64,000 nucleotides of DNA from Kribbella sp. VKM Ac-2569 (GTDB taxonomy: Bacteria; Actinomycetota; Actinomycetes; Propionibacteriales; Kribbellaceae). The position numbers were made by a program, and so were the translations under genes. The stretch's first letter is position 1. Every line of letters begins with the position of its first letter. The stretch lies in assembly GCF_004216905.1 (NCBI RefSeq), contig NZ_SGXJ01000002.1, positions 868,001 through 932,000 of the forward strand, in the 5' to 3' direction. The notes under the pieces were generated by a model. The model was not told where the DNA came from. It searched no databases and was given only the letters and a program-made list of their open reading frames with translations. Below, piece by piece: positions 51,017-59,422 of the stretch.

Positions 51017-51229
51017 ATGACGTACTTCATTGCCGGCAACACCGCCGTCGAGAACGCCCTCAGCCTCGCCCATTCGGCCCTCCCGAACGCTCCCCAGCAG
51101 CCGCACGACGAGCCCGCGCCGCGGCGCACGTTGGCGGTCCGCGTCCGGATCGGCGCCGTACTGCGCGCCGCCGCCGAACGCGAGGTCCGCCTCGCCAACC
51201 GCATCGACCCCACCTGCTCGGTCAGCTGA
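51017..51229 (+). CDS. Small protein of unknown function (70 aa)
   Basis: This 70-residue frame is well supported as real. AGGAGGG at 51001-51007 lies nine bases before the ATG, and a 17-bp perfect stem terminator follows 4 bp after the stop. The product starts MTYFIAGNTAVENALSLAHS, is helical, has no membrane segment, and includes a Pro-rich centre and a basic RTLAVRVRIGAVLRA stretch. No known family. It forms its own short transcription unit between LacI and a downstream unknown gene. Confidence 0.68.
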   Translation: MTYFIAGNTAVENALSLAHSALPNAPQQPHDEPAPRRTLAVRVRIGAVLRAAAEREVRLANRIDPTCSVS

Positions 51230-51233
51230 CCCA

Positions 51234-51290
51234 CTTTGAGCCCCCACCAACCAAATCCGCGACGGAAATCTGATTGGTGGGGGCTCAAAG
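51234..51290 (+). terminator. 17-bp perfect stem terminator
   Basis: CTTTGAGCCCCCACCAA (51234-51250) is matched exactly by TTGGTGGGGGCTCAAAG (51274-51290). It ends the small gene's transcription unit. The stem is unusually long for a terminator, so a regulatory or repeat origin is possible. Confidence 0.75.
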
Positions 51291-51337
51291 AGGTTGCCGC
51301 GTGGATTTGTCGGAGCGGTCTGGCACTCTGAAGGGCG

Positions 51338-51682
51338 ATGAACGAGCCAGGGGTGTTGCTGAGTGCGCGGGCGATGGTGCTTCATGACCTTGCCGCGCGC
51401 GGCTTCGACGACGCGGTGATGGTGTCCTTGCTCGAGGACGCCGTCGCCGGACGTCAGTGGTGGCTGGACCAGTGGCCGGACGGTGCCGAACACATCGCCG
51501 GCCTGGTCGCGCAGGACGTCCAGGACCGCCTGGTCGACTCCGGGGTCCGCTGGCCGCGCTGCACCGCCTGCGACGACCTGCACGACCACGAACTCCGCAT
51601 CGAGCCGGAGCTCGGCCCTGACCCGCAGTGGGTCTGCGAACGCGCCGGCATCTCCGTCGCACCCCTGGGGCACCTCACCTGA
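51338..51682 (+). CDS. Hypothetical protein with Cys pair
   Basis: This 114-residue cytoplasmic protein is not recognised. Residues ~1-70 are helical (AVMVSLLEDAVAGRQWWLDQW). The later part contains CTACDDLHDHELRIEPELG and PQWVCERAG, with three cysteines and several histidines that could hold a metal. A GTG or other upstream start is possible. The intergenic region after it (51683-51740) contains a palindrome and a -10 box for the next gene. Confidence 0.6.
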   Translation: MNEPGVLLSARAMVLHDLAARGFDDAVMVSLLEDAVAGRQWWLDQWPDGAEHIAGLVAQDVQDRLVDSGVRWPRCTACDDLHDHELRIEPELGPDPQWVCERAGISVAPLGHLT

Positions 51683-51707
51683 CCCCTCCGGGTAATACCT
51701 GATTGCT

Positions 51708-51740
51708 CTACATGTAGCCAGACTACTATTGTCTGTCTAC
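51708..51740 (+). promoter_or_regulatory. Promoter region of the multicopper oxidase operon
   Basis: The perfect palindrome CTACATGTAG (51708-51717) lies just upstream of TACTAT (51724-51729), a good -10 box, which ends 11 bases before the ATG at 51741. There is no ribosome site, so the first gene may be leaderless or nearly so. A metal-responsive repressor could bind the palindrome; that is inference. Confidence 0.5.
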
Positions 51741-52106
51741 ATGAAGGTCCTGAACGTGCTCCGGGCGACGGCCGGGGTCCATGCGCTGGCGATCTGCCTG
51801 CAGCCGGTGCTCGCGGGCGTCTACCTCGACGGCTCCCCCGCCGGCCTGCGGATGCACGAACCGATCGGGCTGGCCCTGGCCTTCCTCGGACTCGCGCAGT
51901 TGCTACTGGCAACGGTCTGGTGGCGGACCGGCGGCCGCTGGGCCGCACCCGCGGCGAGTCTGCTGATCATGGCGGGCGAGGTCGTCCAGATCGCGATGGG
52001 TTACAGCCGCCAGCTGGCGATCCACGTCCCGCTGGGCATCGCGCTGGTCGCGGCCACGGTCGCCTTCGCGTTCTGGGTCAACAAGCGCCAGGTGGTCGCC
52101 GCATGA
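51741..52106 (+). CDS. Four-helix membrane protein with conserved histidines
   Basis: This 121-residue membrane protein has four predicted helices. It is related to the next gene: both share a QP pair and AG-Y pattern near helix 1, histidines H14, H39 and H95 (equivalent to H29, H55 and H112), and E80/Q83 followed by GY and HVPLG. Such conserved residues within or next to helices could bind heme or copper. Function unknown. It overlaps the next gene by 4 bp and heads the multicopper oxidase operon. Confidence 0.68.
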   Translation: MKVLNVLRATAGVHALAICLQPVLAGVYLDGSPAGLRMHEPIGLALAFLGLAQLLLATVWWRTGGRWAAPAASLLIMAGEVVQIAMGYSRQLAIHVPLGIALVAATVAFAFWVNKRQVVAA

Positions 52107-52537
52107 TCGCCCTCGAACCGCAGCCGGCGGCCAAGGTACGTCGGCCGCGTGTCAGCCTGCACGTCTTGCGGATCACGCTGGTGCTGCACGCCGCGTTCGT
52201 GATCGCACAGCCGATCGCGGCGGGCTACTTCCTGTCCGGCAACGTCGACGCGATGACCAACGTTCACACCACGGTCGGCGGCACCATCTGGATGATCGCG
52301 CTCCTCCAAACCGTCGCGGCCGCCTGCTACACACTCGCCGGCCGCGGCCGGATCTGGCCGGCGCTGGTCTCGCCGCTCCTGGTCGTCGCCGAGTTCGTCC
52401 AGCTCACCTTCGGCTACCTGCAGAACTTCGCCGTACACGTCCCGCTCGGGACCGCGATCGTCGGCACCGTCTGCTGGATGACGGTCTGGTCGTTCCGCCC
52501 CAAAGCACGTCTGAACCGCCGGGAGGCGAAGCGATGA
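52103..52537 (+). CDS. Paralogous four-helix membrane protein
   Basis: This 144-residue membrane protein is a paralogue of the preceding gene, with four helices and the matching histidines H29, H55 and H112, E97, Q100 and the HVPLG motif. Its spacing between histidines is one residue longer at each interval. It begins at ATG 52103, overlapping the previous stop, and the multicopper oxidase gene overlaps its own stop (ATGA). Two related membrane proteins plus a secreted oxidase suggest one membrane unit, but its activity is not established. Confidence 0.68.
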   Translation: MIALEPQPAAKVRRPRVSLHVLRITLVLHAAFVIAQPIAAGYFLSGNVDAMTNVHTTVGGTIWMIALLQTVAAACYTLAGRGRIWPALVSPLLVVAEFVQLTFGYLQNFAVHVPLGTAIVGTVCWMTVWSFRPKARLNRREAKR

Positions 52538-54042
52538 AGATGTCCCGCCGCGGGTTCATAGGTGTCGCCGGCGCCGCCCTGACCCTCAGCAGCTGCGGCC
52601 AAGAGGCCAAGCCTTCACAGGCCGGAGAACTCCTGCGCAGCAAGGCGAAACTGCCCACACCGTTCCAGGTCCCGCTGCCGATCCCACCGGTCAAGAAGCC
52701 GACCCGCTCCGACGCAAAGGCCGACTACTACCAGGTCGTACAGCGCAAGGCGAGCCTGGAGATCCTCCCCGGCCTCAAGACCGAGGTGATGGGGTACGAC
52801 GGCCTACTGCCCGGCCCCACGTTCGACGTACGCAGCGGACGCACCACCGTGGTCGAGCAGGTCAACGAGCTCGACGTGTCGACCGTGGTCCACCTGCACG
52901 GCGGCCACACGCCCGCTCCGAGTGACGGCTGGCCGCTCGACCTCATCATGCCTGCGAACGGACAGCACGCCGGCCACCACATGTCCGGCGGCGACATGAC
53001 GATGGGCAAGCGCACCTACACGTACCCGAACACGCAACGCGCGGCGACCCTCTGGTACCACGACCACACGATGGACTACACCGCACCACAGGTCTACCGC
53101 GGCCTGTTCGGACTGCACATCATCCGGGACGACGAAGAGGAGAACCTCCCACTGCCGAAGGGCGATCGGGAGATCCCGCTGGTGATCGCGGACCGTGCGT
53201 TCGATGCGGACGGGTCGTTCTTGTACCCGGCCGCGAAGGACGGTCCCGGCGTCGAGTCGGCGTACATGGAAGGTGTCGTCGCCGACGTCACGCTGGTGAA
53301 CGGCGCGCCGTGGCCGGTGCACGAGGTGGACGCGGTCCGGTACCGCTTCCGCATTCTCAACGCCAGCAACGCCCGCCGGTACGAGCTCGCCTTCGACAAG
53401 GGTCCCGCGAAGTTCGTGCAGATCGGCAGTGACGGCGGGCTCCTCGACAAGCCGGTCGAGCACAAGACGCTGGTGATCGCGCCGGCCGAGCGGTTCGACG
53501 TAGTCGTGGACTTCTCGCAGTACCAGCCCGGCGACGAGGTCACGGTCGTCAACAAGCTCGACGGCAATTCCGGCGTACTGCGCTTCAAGGTCGCCCGCAA
53601 GGCCGCCGACGACACGAGCATCCCGGCGACGCTCTCGTCGTACGCCGTGACACCCCGGCCGGCTGGTGTCGTACGGCGGGAGTGGCGGTTCCGGCGCGGT
53701 GACGCCGGGGGCCACCGGGGCTGGACGATCAACGGGAAGGCGTTCGATCCCGCGGTGATGCAGGCGCAGGTGAAGCTGGACCAGTACGAGATCTGGTCGT
53801 TCGTCACCGACGTACACCACCCGGTGCACGTCCACCTCGCGCCGTTCCAGGTCCTCACTCGCGGCGGGAGCAGCAAGCTGTCGGCGTACGACCACGGCTG
53901 GAAGGACACCGTCGACATCCGGCCCGCCGAGGTCGTCGAGGTGCTCGTCAAGTTCAGCGCCCACAGGGGCAAGTACCTGATCCACTGCCACAACCTCGAA
54001 CACGAGGACATGGCCATGATGGCGGCCTTCGAGACGATCTGA
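52534..54042 (+). CDS. Multicopper oxidase, Tat-exported lipoprotein
   Basis: This 502-residue multicopper oxidase is of the CotA/CueO type. It has a Tat signal (SRRGFIGVAGAALTL) and lipobox C21. Copper motifs are complete: H120-L-H122-G, W-H176-D-H178, H-PVHVHLAP and the C-terminal HCHNLEHEDMAMM, where the last Met can be the type 1 copper axial ligand. A Met/His-rich insert (residues ~145-158, HAGHHMSGGDMTMG) resembles extra copper sites of cuprous oxidases. It may oxidise Cu(I), phenols or metals outside the membrane. It follows two 4-TM paralogues. Confidence 0.88.
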   Translation: MKMSRRGFIGVAGAALTLSSCGQEAKPSQAGELLRSKAKLPTPFQVPLPIPPVKKPTRSDAKADYYQVVQRKASLEILPGLKTEVMGYDGLLPGPTFDVRSGRTTVVEQVNELDVSTVVHLHGGHTPAPSDGWPLDLIMPANGQHAGHHMSGGDMTMGKRTYTYPNTQRAATLWYHDHTMDYTAPQVYRGLFGLHIIRDDEEENLPLPKGDREIPLVIADRAFDADGSFLYPAAKDGPGVESAYMEGVVADVTLVNGAPWPVHEVDAVRYRFRILNASNARRYELAFDKGPAKFVQIGSDGGLLDKPVEHKTLVIAPAERFDVVVDFSQYQPGDEVTVVNKLDGNSGVLRFKVARKAADDTSIPATLSSYAVTPRPAGVVRREWRFRRGDAGGHRGWTINGKAFDPAVMQAQVKLDQYEIWSFVTDVHHPVHVHLAPFQVLTRGGSSKLSAYDHGWKDTVDIRPAEVVEVLVKFSAHRGKYLIHCHNLEHEDMAMMAAFETI

Positions 54043-54070
54043 CCGCTTGACGGGTGCAGTCGGCCATGCC

Positions 54071-54108
54071 TATAGTCAACGTATCGGTTGATCAAGGGAA
54101 TGGTTGAT
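54071..54108. promoter_or_regulatory. Promoter and operator of the ArsR-SRPBCC operon
   Basis: TATAGT (54071-54076) is a -10-like box. TCAAC (54076-54080) is answered by GTTGA (54087-54091), overlapping the palindrome TTGATCAA (54088-54095), and GGTTGAT recurs at 54086-54092 and 54102-54108. These sites fit binding by the ArsR-type regulator that follows, likely autoregulating its operon. Confidence 0.55.
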
Positions 54109-54112
54109 AAAG

Positions 54113-54442
54113 ATGATAGTTGACGATGATCAGCTGGACCGGTCGTTCGCGGCACTGGCCGACCCGGTCCGGCGAGCGATGATCGCGCGACTGTCGCGCG
54201 GCCCGGCCACCGTGAACGAACTGGCCGACCCGTTCCCGATCACCAAGCAGGCGGTGTCGCGGCACATCCAGGTGCTCGAGACCGCCGGGCTGATCACCAG
54301 GACCCGGGACGGCCAGCGCCGCCCGTGCCACCTGGTGCCGACCGCCCTCGAAGCACTGACGAGCTGGATCGACGAGTACCGGCTCGAAACCGAACGCCGC
54401 TTCCGCCGGATGGAAGCACTATTGAAGGAGCAGGAATCATGA
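54113..54442 (+). CDS. ArsR-family HTH regulator
   Basis: This 109-residue winged-helix protein has the HTH PFPITKQAVSRHIQVLETAG and basic wing TRDGQRRPCHLV. It lacks the ArsR metal-box cysteines, so it probably belongs to the group fused or paired with SRPBCC (AHSA1) proteins. Its stop overlaps the next gene's start by 4 bp. ATG 54113 is preferred; an upstream TTG at 54104 is possible. Likely represses its own operon. Confidence 0.84.
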   Translation: MIVDDDQLDRSFAALADPVRRAMIARLSRGPATVNELADPFPITKQAVSRHIQVLETAGLITRTRDGQRRPCHLVPTALEALTSWIDEYRLETERRFRRMEALLKEQES

Positions 54443-54909
54443 GCGGCACAACCATCAACACCCCTGCCGGCACCCCGTTCGTCGAGGTGACGCGCGAGTT
54501 CGCCGCCACGCCGGCGCAGCTCTTCCGGGTCATGACCGACCGCGACCTGGTGAGCGAGTGGCTCGGCCCGCGCGACCTCGACGCGACGGTCGAGGAGTAC
54601 GACGTACGGACCGGTGGGAAGTACCGCTACATCCACCGCGACAACTCCGGTGAGTACGCGTTCCGCGGCGTCTTCCACGCCGTGGAGCAGGACAAGCTGA
54701 TCATCCAGACGTTCGAGTGGGAAGGCGCCCCGGCCGAGGTCTGCATCGAGAAGATGACGCTCGAGCCGACCGAGAAGGGCGTCCGGCTGCACCAGCAGTC
54801 GGTGTTCCCGTCCGTCGAGGCCCGCGACCAGTCGATCGAGTACGGCATGGAGAACGGCATCAACGACTCGATGGACCGTCTGGCCGAACTACTCGCAAAG
54901 GAGAGCTGA
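54439..54909 (+). CDS. SRPBCC/AHSA1 family protein
   Basis: This 156-residue protein has the START/Bet-v1-like fold of the AHSA1 family: FVEVTREFAATPAQLFRVMTD at the start, SEWLGPRDLDATVEEYDVRTGG, and a C-terminal helix SIEYGMENGINDSMDRLAELL. Such proteins bind hydrophobic ligands; ArsR-AHSA1 pairs are common. The overlap with the ArsR stop and the short gap to the next gene place it in one operon with two RibD-like genes. Confidence 0.86.
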   Translation: MSGTTINTPAGTPFVEVTREFAATPAQLFRVMTDRDLVSEWLGPRDLDATVEEYDVRTGGKYRYIHRDNSGEYAFRGVFHAVEQDKLIIQTFEWEGAPAEVCIEKMTLEPTEKGVRLHQQSVFPSVEARDQSIEYGMENGINDSMDRLAELLAKES

Positions 54910-54911
54910 TC

Positions 54912-55511
54912 ATGAGCCAGGTCGTCGTCGACATCTCGGTATCACTGGACGGCTACGTCACCGGGCCCAACGCCGGCATCGACAACGGGCTCGGCGACGG
55001 CGGAGAGGCCGTGCACGACTGGGTCTTCCACGGCACCGACGCGGACCGCGCCGTTCTGGACGCCGCCTTCGAATCGACCGGTGCGGTCATCCAGGGCCGG
55101 AACCTGTTCGACGTGATCGACGCCCCGGGCGGGTGGAGCGACGAGATGGGGTACGGCGCGAAGCCGACCGGTGAGGTCAATCCACCGGTCTTCGTCGTCA
55201 CCCACACGCCGCCGGCCAAGCCTCGTCTGGGCGATCGGTTCCGCTTCGTGGGCAGTCCGGCGGAGGCGATCGCACAGGCCAAGGAGGTTGCCAGCGGCAA
55301 GGACGTCTACGTGATGGGCGGCGGACAGATCTGCCACGCGGTGCTCGCCGAAGGGCTGGCCGACGTACTGCGGTTGCACCTGGCGCCCGTCGTACTCGGG
55401 GGCGGGACCCGGTTGTTCCCCGCCGAGGCCGCGCCGGCGTACGCGCTCGAGCTGATCGAGGCCGTCTCGACTCCGGCGGCCCAGCACCTCACGTACCAGG
55501 TGGTGAAGTAG
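54912..55511 (+). CDS. RibD C-terminal-domain / dihydrofolate reductase-like protein
   Basis: This 199-residue protein belongs to the RibD_C (dihydrofolate reductase-like) family: DISVSLDGYVTGPN at the start, TGAVIQGRNLFDVID, VVTHTPP, VYVMGGGQICHAVL and LHLAPVVLGGGTRLF. These reductases use NADPH but usually not dihydrofolate. The ATG at 54912 follows AAGGAG. A second RibD_C gene follows 2 bp later. Role unknown. Confidence 0.86.
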   Translation: MSQVVVDISVSLDGYVTGPNAGIDNGLGDGGEAVHDWVFHGTDADRAVLDAAFESTGAVIQGRNLFDVIDAPGGWSDEMGYGAKPTGEVNPPVFVVTHTPPAKPRLGDRFRFVGSPAEAIAQAKEVASGKDVYVMGGGQICHAVLAEGLADVLRLHLAPVVLGGGTRLFPAEAAPAYALELIEAVSTPAAQHLTYQVVK

Positions 55512-55513
55512 CC

Positions 55514-56104
55514 ATGGGCAACGTCATCGCGTCTGCCGTCGTTTCGCTGGACGGCTTCGTCGCAACCACCGAGGACGAGGTCGGGCCGCTGTTCGACTGG
55601 TACAACAACGGCCCGGTCGAGCTGTACGGGACCGATCCGGGCCGCCCGTTCCACGTCAGCCAGGCGAGCGCGGACTACATCAACACGGCCTGGGGCAAGG
55701 TCGGTGTGGTGCTGTGCGGCCGGAACCTGTTCGACATCACCAACGGATGGGAAGGTGTCCCGCCGTTCGGCGAGCACGTCGTTGTCGTCACGCACCGGCC
55801 GCCGACCGACTGGCCGTTCCCCGATGCGCCGTTCGCCTTCGTCAGCGGCATCGAGCAGGCCGTCGCGAAGGCCCAGGAGCTCGCCGGCGACCGCGACATC
55901 TCGCTGGCCGCAGGGAACCTGACCGGCCAGGCCTTGCGGGCCGGTCTGGTCGACGAACTCTCGTACAACCTCGTCCCGGTGATCTTCGGAACCGGCAAGC
56001 CCTTCTTCGGCGACTACGCCGGCGAGCAGCTGCTGCTGGACGACCCGAAGGTGGTCGAGGGCGACCGAGTCACCCACCTGCACTACCGCGTCAGCAAAGG
56101 ATGA
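55514..56104 (+). CDS. RibD C-terminal-domain protein (second copy)
   Basis: This 196-residue paralogue has the same fold: SAVVSLDGFVATTEDE, VVLCGRNLFDITNGW, VVVTHRPP, then SLAAGNLTGQALRAGLVDEL and LVPVIFGTGKPFF. The GGG of the previous gene is AGN here, so cofactor binding may differ. It is the last gene of the ArsR-SRPBCC-RibD operon. Its end overlaps the convergent PTH2-like gene by 22 bp. Confidence 0.83.
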   Translation: MGNVIASAVVSLDGFVATTEDEVGPLFDWYNNGPVELYGTDPGRPFHVSQASADYINTAWGKVGVVLCGRNLFDITNGWEGVPPFGEHVVVVTHRPPTDWPFPDAPFAFVSGIEQAVAKAQELAGDRDISLAAGNLTGQALRAGLVDELSYNLVPVIFGTGKPFFGDYAGEQLLLDDPKVVEGDRVTHLHYRVSKG

Positions 56105-56736
56105 TCCGCTATCACCGTGCGGGATCCCGGGGCTACCTCGGTGAAACCGGCGTCCTGCACCACTGGGAGACGCGTGGCCAGCAGTTCCTGCCACTGGGCG
56201 CGGCCGGCGGTCCGCACCGCCAGCGCGAAGTCGGCCGCTGCCCACTCCTTCCTCCCCGCTGACGACAAGGCCCACCACGCGAGCTGCGCCGCATGCCCAC
56301 ACTGCGCCATCGCCTTGCCACTGGACATCTCCAGGGTGGGGTTGAGCCACAGGACCGGTACGCCGGGCTCGAGGGGCGGAAGGTCGCCGGTGTCCTCGAA
56401 GTCGGTACCTGTCACCTGGAGCTTGAACAACTCGGCCGGTACGTCGTCCACCCCAGTAGGCGGAAACACCCGAACCTCCGCCGTACCTCCGTGCATCGTG
56501 ATGCCCGGCAGCGCCTCGGCCCGGCGCCACTCCGCTCCGCGGGCACGCTTCGTGATCTTGCGGATGCGGTTGTCCTGCCAGGCCGCCATCGCCGACGCCC
56601 ACTCGCCCTCGCCGTACGACCGCTCGTCGGCCAGGATCGCGAGCACCGCCCGCGCCGCCGTCTCCAGCGCGTCGGTCTGCGTCGGCCGCGCGTTCTTCTC
56701 GACCCGCACCACAAGCGTCAGCGCGTACTCGTCCAC
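56083..56736 (-). CDS. Peptidyl-tRNA hydrolase 2 (PTH2) family protein
   Basis: This 217-residue protein has a PTH2-type domain in its C-terminal half: MSSGKAMAQCGHAAQLAWWAL holds the conserved lysine and QxxHA pattern, and RLPVVQDAGFTEV and SRTVIADHP follow. Residues ~1-100 form an N-terminal addition (VVRVEKNARPTQTDALETAARAVLA). PTH2 enzymes free tRNA from peptidyl-tRNA and are typical of archaea, but actinobacteria have these fused versions. It is divergent from thyA and overlaps the RibD-like gene. Confidence 0.78.
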   Translation of the reverse strand: MDEYALTLVVRVEKNARPTQTDALETAARAVLAILADERSYGEGEWASAMAAWQDNRIRKITKRARGAEWRRAEALPGITMHGGTAEVRVFPPTGVDDVPAELFKLQVTGTDFEDTGDLPPLEPGVPVLWLNPTLEMSSGKAMAQCGHAAQLAWWALSSAGRKEWAAADFALAVRTAGRAQWQELLATRLPVVQDAGFTEVAPGSRTVIADHPLLTR

Positions 56737-56786
56737 CCCGCGAGTCTCGCATGTTGACTTGCCGCAACAAGTTGTAGGTTGGCGGC

Positions 56787-57578
56787 ATGCAGCAGTACCT
56801 GGATCTTCTTCGGCATGTGCTGGACAACGGGGCGGAGAAGGGCGACCGGACCGGGACCGGCACGTTGAGCGTGTTCGGGTACCAGTCGCGGTACGACCTG
56901 CGGGACGGCTTCCCGGCCGTGACGACGAAGAAGCTGCATCTGCGGTCGGTGATCGGGGAGCTGATCTGGTTCCTCAGCGGCTCGACGAACGTCAAGTGGC
57001 TGCACGAGAACAACATCTCGATCTGGGACGAGTGGGCCGACGCCGACGGCGAGCTCGGCCCGGTGTACGGCTATCAGTGGCGGTCCTGGCCGACGCCCGA
57101 CGGGCGGCACGTGGACCAGATCGCCAACCTGATCACCTCGATCAAGAAGAACCCGGACTCCCGCCGGCACATCGTGAACGCGTGGAACGTGGCCGACGTG
57201 GACGACATGGCGTTGCCGCCGTGTCACACCATGTTCCAGTTCTACGTCGCGGACGGCCGGCTGTCCTGCCAGCTGTACCAGCGGTCGGCCGACATCTTCC
57301 TGGGCGTGCCGTTCAACATCGCGTCGTACGCGCTGCTCACCCACATGGTCGCGCAGCAGACCGGGCTCGAGGTCGGTGACTTCGTGCACACGCTCGGCGA
57401 CGCGCACCTCTACCTGAACCACCTGGACCAGGCCCGCCTGCAGCTCACCCGCGAGCCGCGGCCGCTGCCGACCCTCCAACTCGCGAAGCGCGACTCGATC
57501 GACGGCTACGAGATCGCCGACGTCGAGCTGGTCGGCTACGACCCGCACCCCGGGATCAAGGCCCCCATCGCGGTATGA
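56787..57578 (+). CDS. thyA: Thymidylate synthase
   Basis: This 263-residue ThyA converts dUMP to dTMP with methylenetetrahydrofolate. It is full-length: [60 protein letters not shown] with the catalytic cysteine, and [23 protein letters not shown]. It is followed by folA with a 4-bp overlap (ATGA at 57575-57578), the common arrangement since ThyA produces dihydrofolate. Confidence 0.95.
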   Translation: MQQYLDLLRHVLDNGAEKGDRTGTGTLSVFGYQSRYDLRDGFPAVTTKKLHLRSVIGELIWFLSGSTNVKWLHENNISIWDEWADADGELGPVYGYQWRSWPTPDGRHVDQIANLITSIKKNPDSRRHIVNAWNVADVDDMALPPCHTMFQFYVADGRLSCQLYQRSADIFLGVPFNIASYALLTHMVAQQTGLEVGDFVHTLGDAHLYLNHLDQARLQLTREPRPLPTLQLAKRDSIDGYEIADVELVGYDPHPGIKAPIAV

Positions 57579-58030
57579 GCATCATCCTGATCGCCGCGGT
57601 CGGACGGAACGGCGTGATCGGGCGGGACAACGACCTGCCCTGGCGGATCCGCGAGGACCTGCAACGGTTCAAGCAGCTCACCCTCGGCCACACCCTCGTG
57701 ATGGGCCGCAAGACCTACGACTCGATCGGCCGCCCGCTCCCGGGCCGCCGTACCGTCGTCGTCACCCGGCAACCCGACTGGTCCGCGGACGGCGTCGAGA
57801 TCACGCACTCCCTCGAATCGGCCTTGAAGTACGACGGCACGCTGTACGTCGCCGGCGGCGGCGAGATCTACCGCCAGGCCCTCCCGTCCGCCGAGGCCCT
57901 CGAACTCACCGAGGTCGACCAGTCCCCCGACGGCAACGTGACCTTCCCGGAACTCGACCCGACCACCTGGACCGAGACCGCCCGCGACCCCCACGACGGC
58001 TTCTCCTTCGTTAGCTATCGCAGAAGCTAA
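57575..58030 (+). CDS. folA: Dihydrofolate reductase
   Basis: This 151-residue DHFR has the family motifs: [19 protein letters not shown] with the catalytic Asp in the DLPW region, [28 protein letters not shown], and [15 protein letters not shown]. It restores tetrahydrofolate after thyA. It is coupled to thyA. The region 58031-58128 after it has no gene and should hold the promoter of the TelA operon. Confidence 0.94.
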   Translation: MSIILIAAVGRNGVIGRDNDLPWRIREDLQRFKQLTLGHTLVMGRKTYDSIGRPLPGRRTVVVTRQPDWSADGVEITHSLESALKYDGTLYVAGGGEIYRQALPSAEALELTEVDQSPDGNVTFPELDPTTWTETARDPHDGFSFVSYRRS

Positions 58031-58128
58031 CAACGAGTAGGCAACGAGGTGACCAGGAAGACCTGGAACCGCGTAGATTGTGTGCGCGTCACGGAGGTAT
58101 CCAGGCGCGCCTCTCGGAGGGGAACACG

Positions 58129-59391
58129 ATGACTGAAGCCGACAACACCGCTGCTCAGCCCGCTGCCGCGCAGCCCGCTGCGGCACCGCTGCAGCCGCCG
58201 ACGGCCACCGCGCCGGGACTGATACTGACCGCACCGCCGCCGTCACAGCCGGTGGCCGAGACCGCAGCCCCGAGTATGGCTCCGGCTGTCGACCCGGCCG
58301 CGCTGCCAGGGCTCGACACGAAGGTGGACACCTTCCTGACCGCGCTGATGGCGGCCGAGCCCCGCTCCCCGGAGTTCGCGTCGAAGGCCGGCGACGTGCG
58401 CAGCATGGGCGACGTCGACATCCGCGCCGCAGCCGAGAGTTCGAACCGGCTGCTCCAGTCGCCGGTGCGGGCGCTGCAGGAAGGCGGCCTCTCGGAGGGT
58501 TCGACCGTCGGCAAGACGCTGCTCGAGCTGCGCCGTACGGTCGAGGACCTGGACCCGAAGGAAGCCACCGGGGTGAAGAAGCTCCTCGGGATGATCCCGT
58601 TCGGGGACAAGATCGAGGACTACTTCCGCAAGTACCAGACCGCGCAGAGCCACCTCGAGGGCATCCTGCACAGCCTGCGCAACGGCCAGGACGAGCTCGG
58701 CAAGGACAACGCCGCGCTGAACCTGGAGAAGCAGAACCTGTGGGACGCGATGACGCGTCTCAACCAGTACGTGTACGTCGCCGAGCGCCTCGACGCGCGC
58801 CTGTCCGCGGCGATCGCGGAGCTGCAGACGACCAACCCGGAGAAGGCGAAGGCGTTCCGCGAGGACGTGCTGTTCTACGTCCGGCAGAAACACCAGGACC
58901 TGCTCACCCAGCTCGCCGTGTCGATCCAGAACTACCTGGCCATCGACATCGTGATCAAGAACAACATCGAGCTGATCAAGGGCGTCGACCGGGCGTCCAC
59001 GACCACGGTCTCGGCGCTGCGTACGGCGGTCATCGTCGCGCAGGCACTCGGTAACCAGAAGCTCGTGCTGGACCAGATCACCGCACTGAACACGACCACC
59101 AGCGGGATGATCGAGCGCACCTCGGAGATGCTGCGCGACAACTCGGTGGCGATCCAGCAGCAGGCCGCGTCCGCGACGATCGGGCTGCCGCAACTGCAGG
59201 CCGCGTTCGCGAACATCTACGCGACCATGGACGCGATCGACACGTTCAAGGGCGAGGCGCTGGACAACATGGCCGCGACGATCGGCACGCTGGAGAACGA
59301 GGTGACCAAGTCGCGTTCGTACCTGGAACGGGTCGCCCAGCAGAACCAGCAGGTCGTCCACGGCAGCCTCGACCTCAACCTCGATCGCTGA
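58129..59391 (+). CDS. Toxic anion resistance protein TelA-like
   Basis: This 420-residue protein matches the TelA family (tellurite/toxic anion resistance, also called YceG-like). It has a Pro/Ala-rich N-terminal ~60 residues, then DTKVDTFLTALMAAEPRSPEF, LLGMIPFGDKIEDYFRKYQTAQSHL and a long helical region ending in QNQQVVHGSLDL. ATG 58129 follows CGGAGGGG. The name describes a phenotype of a plasmid gene; true function is unclear, possibly at the membrane or in stress signalling. It begins the operon that runs to the window end. Confidence 0.85.
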   Translation: MTEADNTAAQPAAAQPAAAPLQPPTATAPGLILTAPPPSQPVAETAAPSMAPAVDPAALPGLDTKVDTFLTALMAAEPRSPEFASKAGDVRSMGDVDIRAAAESSNRLLQSPVRALQEGGLSEGSTVGKTLLELRRTVEDLDPKEATGVKKLLGMIPFGDKIEDYFRKYQTAQSHLEGILHSLRNGQDELGKDNAALNLEKQNLWDAMTRLNQYVYVAERLDARLSAAIAELQTTNPEKAKAFREDVLFYVRQKHQDLLTQLAVSIQNYLAIDIVIKNNIELIKGVDRASTTTVSALRTAVIVAQALGNQKLVLDQITALNTTTSGMIERTSEMLRDNSVAIQQQAASATIGLPQLQAAFANIYATMDAIDTFKGEALDNMAATIGTLENEVTKSRSYLERVAQQNQQVVHGSLDLNLDR

Positions 59392-59422
59392 TCCACACCA
59401 CCACCTGGAGACGGGGGACTGC

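Noticed and set aside
54912-56104. Resistance-type dihydrofolate reductases
   Set aside because: Both products are RibD_C-like and lack the DHFR active-site region (DLPW). The real folA is at 57575-58030.
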